A DNA stretch of 27,990 nt. Origin: an uncultured Collinsella sp. GTDB taxonomy: Bacteria; Actinomycetota; Coriobacteriia; Coriobacteriales; Coriobacteriaceae. The position numbers were made by a program, and so were the translations under genes. Location of the stretch: assembly GCA_958447445.1 (NCBI GenBank), contig CAUDAE010000010.1, forward strand, positions 1 to 27,990. Direction: 5' to 3'. How positions within the stretch are numbered: the stretch's first letter is position 1; each line of letters starts with the position of its first letter. The notes beneath the pieces are model-generated. The model saw only the letters and a list, made by a program, of their open reading frames with translations. It searched no databases and was not told the origin of the DNA. Below are positions 15,969-22,905 of this stretch, piece after piece.

Positions 15969-15990
15969 GCGTCCTCCTTGTTACTCAGCC

Positions 15991-16034
15991 TGTGCGCTAT
16001 TGCACAGTGCGAGTATTATTGCACACCGTGTGCA
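15991..16034 (-). promoter_or_regulatory. Two palindromes, candidate TetR operators
   Basis: TGTGCGCTATTGCACA (15991-16006) and TGCACACCGTGTGCA (16020-16034) share the TGCACA half-site and lie 22-66 bases upstream of the regulator's TTG. The region is AT-richer than its flanks. On the minus strand a TTGATG overlaps the distal palindrome and AATAATAC follows it, so the palindromes could sit on the promoter. Confidence 0.6.
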
Positions 16035-16058
16035 TCAACACGTAAAGGCAATATTTGG

Positions 16059-16091
16059 AATGTGACAAAGGGACTATCCCTTTGCCACATT
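16059..16091. terminator. Hairpin at the end of the HAD gene
   Basis: AATGTGACAAAGGG pairs with CCCTTTGCCACATT with one mismatch around a short ACTAT-type loop. The HAD stop codon overlaps its edge. No T-run follows on the minus strand, so it may be an intergenic palindrome and not an intrinsic terminator. Confidence 0.5.
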
Positions 16092-16947
16092 ATTCGATGA
16101 CGGTGCGGGAGTTCTGCTTATGCATGGTGGCGAGCATGTGTTTGGGGACGGCGTGGACCATGCAGCTGCCGACGGTCGCGCTCGCGGCGGCCTTGGCCGC
16201 GTCACTGCCATTCTTGGTGGCATAGCTGTGACGGAAACGCTTGAGCATGGCGATGTCGTTGCCGCCGTCGCCGTAAACCGCGACCTCGTCCTCGGCAATA
16301 CCGTAGTAGCCCGCCAGCCAGGCCACACTCTCGCCCTTGTTGCACGCCACGTCCGTGATCTCGAACATCACCGGATCGAACGGCGCGTTGACCACGCGGT
16401 CCGATCGCTCGGCCAAATATGCCTTAAGGTCGCGCTCCAGCTCGGGCGAGGTCACGCGGCAGTTGATCTTGCACACATCGTGGCGCAGGATGTCGCCAAT
16501 CGACTGATCGAAATACTGCTCCTCGTGATACCCGCCACGCGCGCGCATGCCACGCATCACGATGCGCTTAATAGGGCTGTCCTTCTTAAAACCCGCCTGG
16601 TGCATCTCGAACGAACCGCTCGAGAACATGCCGTCGGGCGTGGAGCAGTCGAAGCAAATGTCCGGGAACGCCTTGAGCAGCTCCTCGGTAACCTGCGGGT
16701 CGATGGTCCAGGTCTTGAGCACCTCACCATGGCTGTCACGCACGATGGATCCGTTGGAGCAGCAGGCGTCGAGTGCCAGACCTGTGAAGCCATGCTCGCC
16801 GATCGGCAGCGTCGAGCGTCCGGTCGCGGGAACCACATGCAGCCCGGCTTCGGTCAGCTCGCGAATGGCGCGGCGGATGGTTCCGTCGGCCTCGTGTAGG
16901 GCATTCAGCAGCGTTCCGTCTAAGTCACTCGCAAACATCTTGATCAT
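16090..16947 (-). CDS. Cof-type HAD-superfamily phosphatase
   Basis: The 285-residue protein is a haloacid dehalogenase-type hydrolase of the Cof/YbiV group, cytoplasmic phosphatases for sugar phosphates and similar small molecules. Motif I is SDLDGTLL (nucleophile D8, acid D10), motif II ATGRS, the motif III lysine is probably in NKGESV, and motif IV is GDGGNDIAML. The middle cap domain (about residues 80-190) is the C2 type. Two ATGs lie two codons apart. I chose 16945-16947 because AGAGAGG is 7 bases upstream of it but only 1 base from the earlier ATG at 16951-16953. The substrate cannot be predicted. Confidence 0.9.
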   Translation of the reverse strand: MIKMFASDLDGTLLNALHEADGTIRRAIRELTEAGLHVVPATGRSTLPIGEHGFTGLALDACCSNGSIVRDSHGEVLKTWTIDPQVTEELLKAFPDICFDCSTPDGMFSSGSFEMHQAGFKKDSPIKRIVMRGMRARGGYHEEQYFDQSIGDILRHDVCKINCRVTSPELERDLKAYLAERSDRVVNAPFDPVMFEITDVACNKGESVAWLAGYYGIAEDEVAVYGDGGNDIAMLKRFRHSYATKNGSDAAKAAASATVGSCMVHAVPKHMLATMHKQNSRTVIE

Positions 16948-16990
16948 GGGCATGCCTCTCTTTCGTCTGCACGCTATTGTAGACGAGAAC

Positions 16991-17016
16991 GGGCGCGCCC
17001 CGAGAGAAGCGCGCCC
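16991..17016. terminator. GC-rich hairpin between glnB and the HAD gene
   Basis: GGGCGCGC and GCGCGCCC form an 8-bp perfect stem. It follows the glnB stop on the minus strand by about 20 bases. Only a weak T content (GTTCTCGTCT) follows, so termination is likely but not certain. Confidence 0.5.
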
Positions 17017-17034
17017 TTCAGGCGAAAGATTGTC

Positions 17035-17373
17035 CTACACCGCGGCGGGGCCGTGTTCGCCGGTACGGATGCGGATGACTTCCTCGACCGGCTCGACCCA
17101 AATCTTGCCGTCTCCAACGGCACCGGTGCGTGCAGCGTTACAGATGATGCCAACAATGCCGTCGACATGCTCATCGGCGCAGATGAGGGTGAACTGCACC
17201 TTAGGGATCGTGTTGACAAGCAACTCGTTGCCGCGCACGTATTCCTTCCAGCCATGCTGTGCGCCGCAGCCCTGCACCTGGTTGATAGTCATGCCACGAA
17301 CATCAGCAGCAAACAGCGCGTCTTTGAGAACCTCAAGCTTTTCCTGGCGCACGATAGCCGTGATCTTTTTCAT
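17035..17373 (-). CDS. glnB: P-II nitrogen regulatory protein
   Basis: P-II proteins are trimeric sensors of ATP/ADP and 2-oxoglutarate; the form encoded beside amt usually plugs the ammonium channel. The 112-residue product has the normal length and frame: MKKITAIV at the start, GMTI, the T-loop GCGAQHGWKEYVRG, PKV, and the nucleotide-binding TGAVGDGKIWV and IRIRTGE. At T-loop position 51, the tyrosine that is uridylylated or adenylylated in many bacteria, this protein has leucine (RGNELLV, L51), so regulation by that modification is unlikely. AGAGAGGA lies 7 bases before the ATG. It follows amt by 190 bases that hold a large hairpin. glnK would be an equally valid name. Confidence 0.95.
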   Translation of the reverse strand: MKKITAIVRQEKLEVLKDALFAADVRGMTINQVQGCGAQHGWKEYVRGNELLVNTIPKVQFTLICADEHVDGIVGIICNAARTGAVGDGKIWVEPVEEVIRIRTGEHGPAAV

Positions 17374-17425
17374 AATGAATTCCTCTCTTTAATAAAGAAA
17401 TGAATTGCCATTCAATGACGCGAGT

Positions 17426-17518
17426 TTCCCAGGTGCCGCAGATTGGGTTGAAAGAGGAGCGCCGCGTACTTTTGTACGCAAGCGACGGTTTGAAACCCAA
17501 GGTGCGGTGCCTGGGGAA
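17426..17518. repeat. 93-bp long hairpin in the amt-glnB spacer
   Basis: TTCCCAGG (near 17426) pairs with CCTGGGGAA (ending 17518). Further in, CCGCA/TGCGG, TTGGGTT/AACCCAA and a terminal GCGTAC-TTTT-GTACGC stem-loop pair as well, with small internal loops. Almost the whole 93 bases can fold on one axis. In the amt-glnB transcript it would separate the two genes. Confidence 0.85.
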
Positions 17519-17561
17519 GCCGCGCGACGATTGAACGGCAAGGTGCGGAGCTTGGGGAAGC
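17499..17561. repeat. Imperfect 22-bp direct repeat at the end of amt
   Basis: AAGGTGCGGTGCCTGGGG and AAGGTGCGGAGCTTGGGG, each extended by AAGC, occur at 17499-17520 and 17540-17561 with two differences. The first is also the right arm of the hairpin; the second ends just before the amt stop codon. Confidence 0.85.
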
Positions 17562-17563
17562 TG

Positions 17564-18841
17564 CTAATCGAGTCCCGAGAAGGAGGGATACGCGCTCTCG
17601 CCGTGCTGGCTCGCATCCAGGCCCAGCGCCTCGTCGGCCTCGTCCACACGCAGGCTGCCGTGGAACAGCGCCTTGACCACTGCGGCGATCACCAAGTCGA
17701 GCACCAGCACAAGAGCGACCGTCACCACAATGCCCAAGATCTGCGAGATGAGCAGCGACACGTCGCCCGTGTAGAACAGGCCGCCCTTACCGGTCCATGA
17801 GAGCTCCGGCACGCAGAACAGGCCAGTGAGCACGCCGCCCAAGATTCCGCCGATACCGTGGCAACCGGACGCGTCGAGTGCATCGTCGTAGCCGAACTTG
17901 GTCTTGAGATGACTGATAGCCAGGTAGCAGACGGGCGACACGATCAGGCCCATGACCAGCGCCGCCCACGGCTCGACAAAGCCCGCACCCGGCGTGACCA
18001 CCACAAGGCCCGCAACCAAACCGGTGCTGGCGCCCACCAGCGTGGGACGACCGGTGTGTACGCGCTCGACGGCAAGCCACGAGACCATGCCCGCCGCGCT
18101 GGCCGTCACGGTGTTAAGGATGGCGAGTGCCGCCACGGCGTCGGCCTTAAACTCGCTGCCGCCGTTAAAGCCAAACCAGCCAAACCAAAGCAGGCCGGCG
18201 CCCAGCGCCACAAACGGCACGTTATGCGGACGATAGCTCACCATGCCAAAGCCGCGACGACGGCCGAGCGTTAAACAGAGAATCAGACCCGTAAGACCAG
18301 ACGAAATATGCACCACGTCGCCGCCGGCAAAGTCGAGTGCGCCGATGATGTCGCCGATAAAGGAGCCATCACCGCCCCAGACCATGTGGGCGAGCGGCGC
18401 ATAGACCACGAGCAGCCAAATGCCCAGGAAGGCCGCCATAGCACCAAACTTAACGCGGCCGGCCAGGCTGCCCGTGACGATAGCAGCAGTGATCATGGCA
18501 AACGCCATCTGAAAGGCGATGTTGATAATCTGAGGGTAGACGGCGCCGTCAGCGGCATTGCCCTCGGCCGCCTGCAGCACCTGGTTGAGCACCGGCAGGC
18601 ACAGCAGCTGGTCAAGGCCTCCAATAAACGGGCTGGAGCCGTCGCCGCCGTAGGCCAGCGACCAGCCGGCAACAATCCACAGCACACCAACCAGGCCAAT
18701 GGCGCTAAAGCACATGAGCATGGTGTTGATAACATTTTTGCGCCTGGACAGGCCGCCATAGAAAAACGCCAGACCCGGTGTCATTAAAAACACGAGCATG
18801 GTGCAGATGAGCATAAACGTTGTCGATCCCGTATCGTACAT
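17564..18841 (-). CDS. amt: Ammonium transporter
   Basis: Amt trimers conduct ammonium across the cytoplasmic membrane. The 425-residue protein shows the family pattern: TPGLAFFYGG at residues 21-30, the first pore histidine in AHMVWGG (H152), SSGLTGL, NGGSEF, and the second pore histidine in DASGCHGIGG (H328). Eleven membrane helices are plausible, with a short cytoplasmic tail. The start at 18839-18841 is preceded by AGGGGGAG; the open frame upstream would add 19 residues without family character. It is upstream of glnB on the same strand, the classical pairing in which P-II blocks the channel when nitrogen is plentiful. There is no fused sensor domain. Confidence 0.95.
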   Translation of the reverse strand: MYDTGSTTFMLICTMLVFLMTPGLAFFYGGLSRRKNVINTMLMCFSAIGLVGVLWIVAGWSLAYGGDGSSPFIGGLDQLLCLPVLNQVLQAAEGNAADGAVYPQIINIAFQMAFAMITAAIVTGSLAGRVKFGAMAAFLGIWLLVVYAPLAHMVWGGDGSFIGDIIGALDFAGGDVVHISSGLTGLILCLTLGRRRGFGMVSYRPHNVPFVALGAGLLWFGWFGFNGGSEFKADAVAALAILNTVTASAAGMVSWLAVERVHTGRPTLVGASTGLVAGLVVVTPGAGFVEPWAALVMGLIVSPVCYLAISHLKTKFGYDDALDASGCHGIGGILGGVLTGLFCVPELSWTGKGGLFYTGDVSLLISQILGIVVTVALVLVLDLVIAAVVKALFHGSLRVDEADEALGLDASQHGESAYPSFSGLD

Positions 18842-18944
18842 TCGCTCCCCCTTGATCGCATGAACGTTGTCGGCGCCCATGATGCGGCCGAGGGGCAACT
18901 GGTGTAGACCAGATACGGCGTTGTTAAACGCTGCGTTGTCGAAT

Positions 18945-18980
18945 GGAAACGGTGCCGCAATCTTGGAAACGGCGCGGCAA
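18945..18980. repeat. Paired 16-bp direct repeat upstream of amt
   Basis: GGAAACGGTGCCGCAA (18945-18960) and GGAAACGGCGCGGCAA (18965-18980) differ at two positions and are spaced 20 bases start to start, about two helical turns. They lie 104-139 bases upstream of the amt start. A short inverted repeat, CTGGTGTAGACCAG, is nearer the gene at 18899-18912. Both could be regulator sites; neither matches a motif I can name. Confidence 0.6.
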
Positions 18981-19039
18981 CGGGCACGAAACGAACGGGA
19001 AATACGCGAGCAAGGGGGCCGTGAGCGCGCCCATCCCGG

Positions 19040-20059
19040 CTAGTGACGGAACAGCTCGCGGGCTCGGTCGCGGAGGTCGGTAGCTCGGATGACGCCCTCG
19101 TAGCAATTGATGCGCAGACGCGGGAAGGCATTGAAGAAGCGCAGGTCGCGACGACTGAGCGACACACTCGGCACCGGACGGCTCGCGCGCCTGCCGGCAC
19201 GGAGACGGGCGAGCGACGGATGGGGCACGCTCGGCGCGGCATCGGCCACGCGGCGGGCGGCAAGTGCCAGGCCATGAGCGCCGTCCGAGATAAACGTCGG
19301 CATCGAAGCCTTCTCACGCAGGGCATCGAGCGTTGCATCGCCCAGCTCGGCCAGCCACGCGTTAACGGCACGGCTGCGGATATGCGTCTGCGTCACCGAG
19401 TCGATCGCCGAATCGGGAATACGTTCTAGCATGGAGTCAGACGCATCGGCAAGCGACTCATTGATGCGGTCGGCAAGGTCGGCACGCACACGCTCCAGCT
19501 GATCGGACAGGCGGCGCCAACTGGCCAAAGAGCACATCGCGTCGACCATCATCGCGACCGCGACGATAAAGGCGGACAGCCGCACAATCAGCACCGGCAG
19601 ATGGCCAAGCAGCCCCAGCAATGCCGGCTCCACTACGCGACAAATGCACAACGCACCCAAGCCAAACGCGCAGGCCCAGTACAGACAGATGCGTCCATGC
19701 AAATTAAACGGCAGGTGCGAGTAATCCCAAAAGCGCGCGCCTGTTGTTTTTTCCAATAGAAAGCCCACACTGTACTCGATTACGCTGCAGACAAGCGCCG
19801 CGGCGACGAACTGGCTCGAGGCATCCGGAATCCCGCGCAGCAAAAGCCAGCAGGCTATGCCGCCCACACCATAGATAGGACAACAAGGCCCCAGCAAAAA
19901 TCCGCTGTTGGCGAAGCGTCCTTGGTTGAGCATGGCGCATACTGTCGACTCCCAAGCCCAGCCGCAAAACCCGTAAAAGGCAAACGAGAGTACCAGTGCC
20001 GAGAGCGGGCAAGCGGCAAGCGTCGCGCCGCCAAACGCCATATCAATCGCGGTTTCCAC
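19040..20059 (-). CDS. CmpB-like membrane protein (putative ABC permease family)
   Basis: The first 170 residues fit the family often labelled 'putative ABC transporter permease' or CmpB: YGFCGWAWES (residues 29-38), GFLLGPCCPIYGVGG (53-67), a CSVIEYSVGFLLEK helix (91-104), and WDYSHLPFNLHGRICL (111-126). Five or six membrane helices are visible there. The remaining 160 residues are mostly charged and helical, likely cytoplasmic, with an Arg-rich end. No function is firmly known for the family and no ABC ATPase is adjacent. The start is a GTG at 20057-20059 with GAGAGGG upstream; an internal ATG at codon 7 lacks a ribosome site. It begins three bases after the stop codon of the HD-domain gene, so translation is probably coupled. 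Confidence 0.82.
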   Translation of the reverse strand: METAIDMAFGGATLAACPLSALVLSFAFYGFCGWAWESTVCAMLNQGRFANSGFLLGPCCPIYGVGGIACWLLLRGIPDASSQFVAAALVCSVIEYSVGFLLEKTTGARFWDYSHLPFNLHGRICLYWACAFGLGALCICRVVEPALLGLLGHLPVLIVRLSAFIVAVAMMVDAMCSLASWRRLSDQLERVRADLADRINESLADASDSMLERIPDSAIDSVTQTHIRSRAVNAWLAELGDATLDALREKASMPTFISDGAHGLALAARRVADAAPSVPHPSLARLRAGRRASRPVPSVSLSRRDLRFFNAFPRLRINCYEGVIRATDLRDRARELFRH

Positions 20060-20062
20060 CGT

Positions 20063-20599
20063 CTACCCTCTCCTCTTTTCGCTCGATGCTTTACTCACAC
20101 CATCGTCCGCCTCGTCCTTGCGCGGCAGGCGGCCGGCGACCGTCTCGCGCAGCGCGCACCATTTGTCTGCCAGACACACAATCCATGCCTCACGACACGT
20201 CGGCGGCACCGGTACCAGCGGAAACATATGTCGCGCGATAATATTCCGTTCGCGCGGCGTCAGCTCAAAATCCTCTTCGGCACGTGCCAGGGCAAAAAAT
20301 GGATGCCGAAATCCGTGCAGTCGATGGCTCGGATCGGGGTCGTGCCAATCGTAAAGAAAGTAATCGTGCAGCAGGGCTCCGCGCAGCAGCGAGGCACGGT
20401 CGACCGAAATGCCAGCACGGCCCAAGCGCTCGGCAAAGGACAGGCTCGCCCGCGCTACCGAAGTCACATGTGCATAGACCGTCACGTCGCCATGCTGGAT
20501 AAACTCGTGCGTCAGGTCCAAGCGGCCCGCCTGGGCCAGCTGGTGGGCGGCATCGTCGACCTCGTGCGCGATTTTCTCGGCACGAACGGCATCAGACAT
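20063..20599 (-). CDS. HD-domain protein, putative metal-dependent phosphohydrolase
   Basis: The 178-residue protein has the HD-superfamily metal-binding pattern: H44 in YAHVTSVAR, the doublet H78-D79 in LLHDYFLYDWHD, H99 in FRHPFF, H124 in ARHMFP, and D145 in LADKWCAL. These small HD hydrolases, common in Firmicutes and Actinobacteria, cleave phosphoester bonds, but the substrate is not defined. The ATG at 20597-20599 has AAGGAGG close upstream; the longer open frame has no better site. The C-terminal 20 residues are charged and overlap the ribosome site of the next gene, the CmpB-like protein, three bases downstream. The tight pairing suggests a shared job, perhaps at the membrane. Confidence 0.85.
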   Translation of the reverse strand: MSDAVRAEKIAHEVDDAAHQLAQAGRLDLTHEFIQHGDVTVYAHVTSVARASLSFAERLGRAGISVDRASLLRGALLHDYFLYDWHDPDPSHRLHGFRHPFFALARAEEDFELTPRERNIIARHMFPLVPVPPTCREAWIVCLADKWCALRETVAGRLPRKDEADDGVSKASSEKRRG

Positions 20600-20827
20600 G
20601 CTGCCTCCTTCCAGCGGCTCACGGCGGCAAGCCACGGCCTGCACGCATTGAATAAAATCATCATCGAATCTACCAGTATGGCATCGGACAAAACGTTTTG
20701 CCCCGCCAGTTGGCGAATTACCGCGCCGCCGTCACATATCAAACGCCAAAATGTGCGAGACTGTTTTGTGCAATTGTGCCGGCCGAGGGAGCGCCGGCGC
20801 TCGATTCGCATGGAGTAACCCACAACG
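20600..20827. other. 228-bp divergent spacer, HD gene / DXS-like gene
   Basis: This gap must carry the promoters of both divergent units, but I find no convincing -35/-10 pair. A GCCGGC...GCCGGC inverted repeat lies near 20780-20799, close to the DXS-like start. No supported gene is present. Confidence 0.5.
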
Positions 20828-22609
20828 ATGCTGCTTACGCAAACGACAACGCCCGAGGACGTCAACGCTCTTAATCGCGCCGAGCTCCCGCAGCTCTGCG
20901 ACGAGATTCGCCACGCCATCCTCGAAAGCTCCGCCGCTGTCGGCGGACACGTTGCCCCCAACCTGGGCGTCGTTGAGCTCACGGTCGCGCTCCACCGCGT
21001 GTTTAACTCCCCCACCGACAAAATTGTCTTTGACGTGTCGCACCAGACCTACGCACACAAAGCGCTGACCGGGCGCGCGTACACCTATATCGATCCGGAG
21101 CGTTATGGTGAAGCTTCTGGCTTTGCCAATCCTGACGAGTCCGAGCACGACCTGTTCGCCATGGGCCATACCTCCACGTCGGTGAGCCTGGGCTGCGGCT
21201 TGGCACACGCCCGCGATCTGGCGGGCGACAGCTACAACGTCATCACCATCATTGGCGACGGCTCGCTTTCGGGCGGCTTGGCGTTTGAGGGCTTTAACAA
21301 TGCCGCCGAACTCGATAGCAACCTGATCATCATCGTCAACGATAACGACCAGTCCATCGCCGAGAACCACGGTGGCCTCTATCGCAATCTGGCCGAGCTG
21401 CGCACCAGCAACGGCACCTGTGAGCGCAACGTTTTCCGCGCGATGGGACTCGACTACCGTTATTTGGACGCCGGCAACGACGTGTTGGCCCTGGTCGACA
21501 CGCTGCAGGAACTGCGCAATATCGATCATCCCATCGTGCTGCACGTCTCCACCGCCAAGGGCAAGGGCTTTGAGCCGGCCCAGAGCGACCCCGAACGCTG
21601 GCACCACGTGGGTCCGTTTGACATGGCGACTGGGCGCAAGCTTTGCCCGGGCCATCCGAGCGAGCCCGCGCCGCGCACCTATGCCGACATTACGGGCGAG
21701 GCGCTCAGCGCCGCCATCGAGCGCGATCCACAGGTCGTTGGCATCACGGCCGCCACGCCCTACATCATGGGCTTTACACCCGAGCTTCGCGCTGCCGCCG
21801 GCAAACAGTTCGTCGATGTGGGCATTGCCGAGGAGCACGCCGTGACCTTTGCCACCGCGCTTGCGCGCTCGGGCGCCAAGCCAGTCTTTGGTGTGTACGG
21901 TACGTTTTTGCAGCGCGCCTACGACGAGCTGTGGCACGACCTGTGCCTCAACGACGCCCCGGCAACCATTTTGGTGTTTGGTGCGTCGATCTTTGGCACC
22001 ACGTCCGAGACGCACCTTTCGTTCTTTGATATTTCCATGCTGGGCGGTCTTCCCAACATGCACTACTTGGCGCCGGCCTGCATGGAGGAATATCTGTCCA
22101 TGCTGAGCTGGTCGCTCGACCACCGCGAGCATCCCGTGGCAATCCGCGTACCGGGCATCGGCCTGGTAAGCCACCCCGACCTTGCGCCCGCCGAAGACAC
22201 CGACTACAGCGCCGTTCGCTACAACGTGGTGCGTCAGGGCCGCGACGTTGCCGTGCTCGCGCTTGGCGATTTCTTTGAGCTGGGCGAGCGCGTGGCAAAC
22301 CGCTTGGCCACCGAGTACGGCATCGAGGCCACACTCGTCAACCCGCGCTTTGCGACCGAGCTCGACCGTGAGTTCCTCGATAGCCTTGCCGCCGAGCATC
22401 GTGTTGTCGTCACCCTCGAGGACGGCATCTTGGACGGCGGCTGGGGCGAGCGCGTGGCATGTTATCTGGCATGCACGCCGTTGCGCACGCGCACCTTCGG
22501 CATCGCCAAGGGCTTCCCCGACCGCTACGACCCTAACGAACTGCTCGCACAGAACGGCATGACGGTCGAGAACATGGCCGCCGAAGCCGCAAGGCTACTG
22601 AACGAGTAA
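20828..22609 (+). CDS. DXS-like thiamine-diphosphate enzyme with altered acceptor site
   Basis: The 593-residue protein aligns along its whole length with 1-deoxy-D-xylulose-5-phosphate synthase: GGHVAPNLGVVELTVAL near residue 39, the thiamine-diphosphate motif GDGSLSGG ... NDNDQSI, GIAEEHAVTFA, TFLQRAYDE, then a transketolase C-terminal domain. The thiamine-handling histidines and glutamate (E. coli H49, H80, H299, E370, Y392, H431) have counterparts. Three positions that contact glyceraldehyde 3-phosphate differ: R420 is G385, D427 is T392, R478 is G443. The linker before the second half is about 40 residues shorter. It may therefore use another acceptor, or be a divergent DXS; I withhold the dxs symbol. 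GGAG lies 12 bases before the ATG, a long spacing. The gene stands alone between a divergent neighbour and a strong terminator. Confidence 0.85.
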   Translation: MLLTQTTTPEDVNALNRAELPQLCDEIRHAILESSAAVGGHVAPNLGVVELTVALHRVFNSPTDKIVFDVSHQTYAHKALTGRAYTYIDPERYGEASGFANPDESEHDLFAMGHTSTSVSLGCGLAHARDLAGDSYNVITIIGDGSLSGGLAFEGFNNAAELDSNLIIIVNDNDQSIAENHGGLYRNLAELRTSNGTCERNVFRAMGLDYRYLDAGNDVLALVDTLQELRNIDHPIVLHVSTAKGKGFEPAQSDPERWHHVGPFDMATGRKLCPGHPSEPAPRTYADITGEALSAAIERDPQVVGITAATPYIMGFTPELRAAAGKQFVDVGIAEEHAVTFATALARSGAKPVFGVYGTFLQRAYDELWHDLCLNDAPATILVFGASIFGTTSETHLSFFDISMLGGLPNMHYLAPACMEEYLSMLSWSLDHREHPVAIRVPGIGLVSHPDLAPAEDTDYSAVRYNVVRQGRDVAVLALGDFFELGERVANRLATEYGIEATLVNPRFATELDREFLDSLAAEHRVVVTLEDGILDGGWGERVACYLACTPLRTRTFGIAKGFPDRYDPNELLAQNGMTVENMAAEAARLLNE

Positions 22610-22610
22610 G

Positions 22611-22648
22611 AAAACCTCCGCAAGGAAAGCATTCCTGCGGAGGTTTTT
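22611..22648 (+). terminator. Rho-independent terminator of the DXS-like gene
   Basis: AAAACCTCCGCA and TGCGGAGGTTTT form a perfect stem, extended by GGAA/TTCC, followed by a T-run. It starts one base after the stop codon. Confidence 0.95.
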
Positions 22649-22666
22649 GTTTTCACGACGCGATTA

Positions 22667-22721
22667 TCTCAATCTGTAACATCTAGGGCCCGAATTCCCG
22701 TCTAGCTGTTACAGATTGAGA
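22667..22721. repeat. 20-bp inverted repeat, TCTCAATCTGTAACA family
   Basis: The arms at 22667-22686 and 22702-22721 pair over 20 bases with one mismatch, around a 15-base loop. It lies just after the DXS-like gene's terminator, so termination is not its main role. Confidence 0.9.
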
Positions 22722-22755
22722 CAAAGCAGCAAGGCTTGCCGCCGCACCGGCCAGA

Positions 22756-22780
22756 ACCACCACAAAGGTGCCTGTCCCTT
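22756..22780. repeat. Palindromic intergenic repeat, family A, copy 2 (right arm decayed)
   Basis: ACCACCACAAAGGTGCCTGT and the following CCC match copy 1 at 2196 exactly. The right arm is degraded to TTTTTGGTAGG, so only a weak hairpin can form. Confidence 0.8.
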
Positions 22781-22832
22781 TTTGGTAGGCAGAATAACCC
22801 ATAAGACAAGTATGTTTCTGAGTTATTTCGTG

Positions 22833-22862
22833 TTGACCCATTTGAGCGCGATAGGGTATAAC
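22833..22862 (+). promoter_or_regulatory. Sigma-70-type promoter of the amino-acid ABC operon
   Basis: TTGACC (22833-22838) and TATAAC (22857-22862) are 18 bases apart and lie 44 bases before the start of the binding-protein gene. It is the clearest promoter in the window. Confidence 0.75.
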
Positions 22863-22905
22863 TCTACTCAACCGCTAGGGATTTTATTGAGAAAGGTGTT
22901 CTACC

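Noticed and set aside
20732..22399. 555-codon open frame on the minus strand
   Set aside because: Antisense to the DXS-like gene, which has full-length family similarity; the minus frame has none.
22790..22905. Riboswitch or attenuator leader before the ABC operon
   Set aside because: The leader after the promoter is only about 35-40 bases, with no stable structure or leader peptide.
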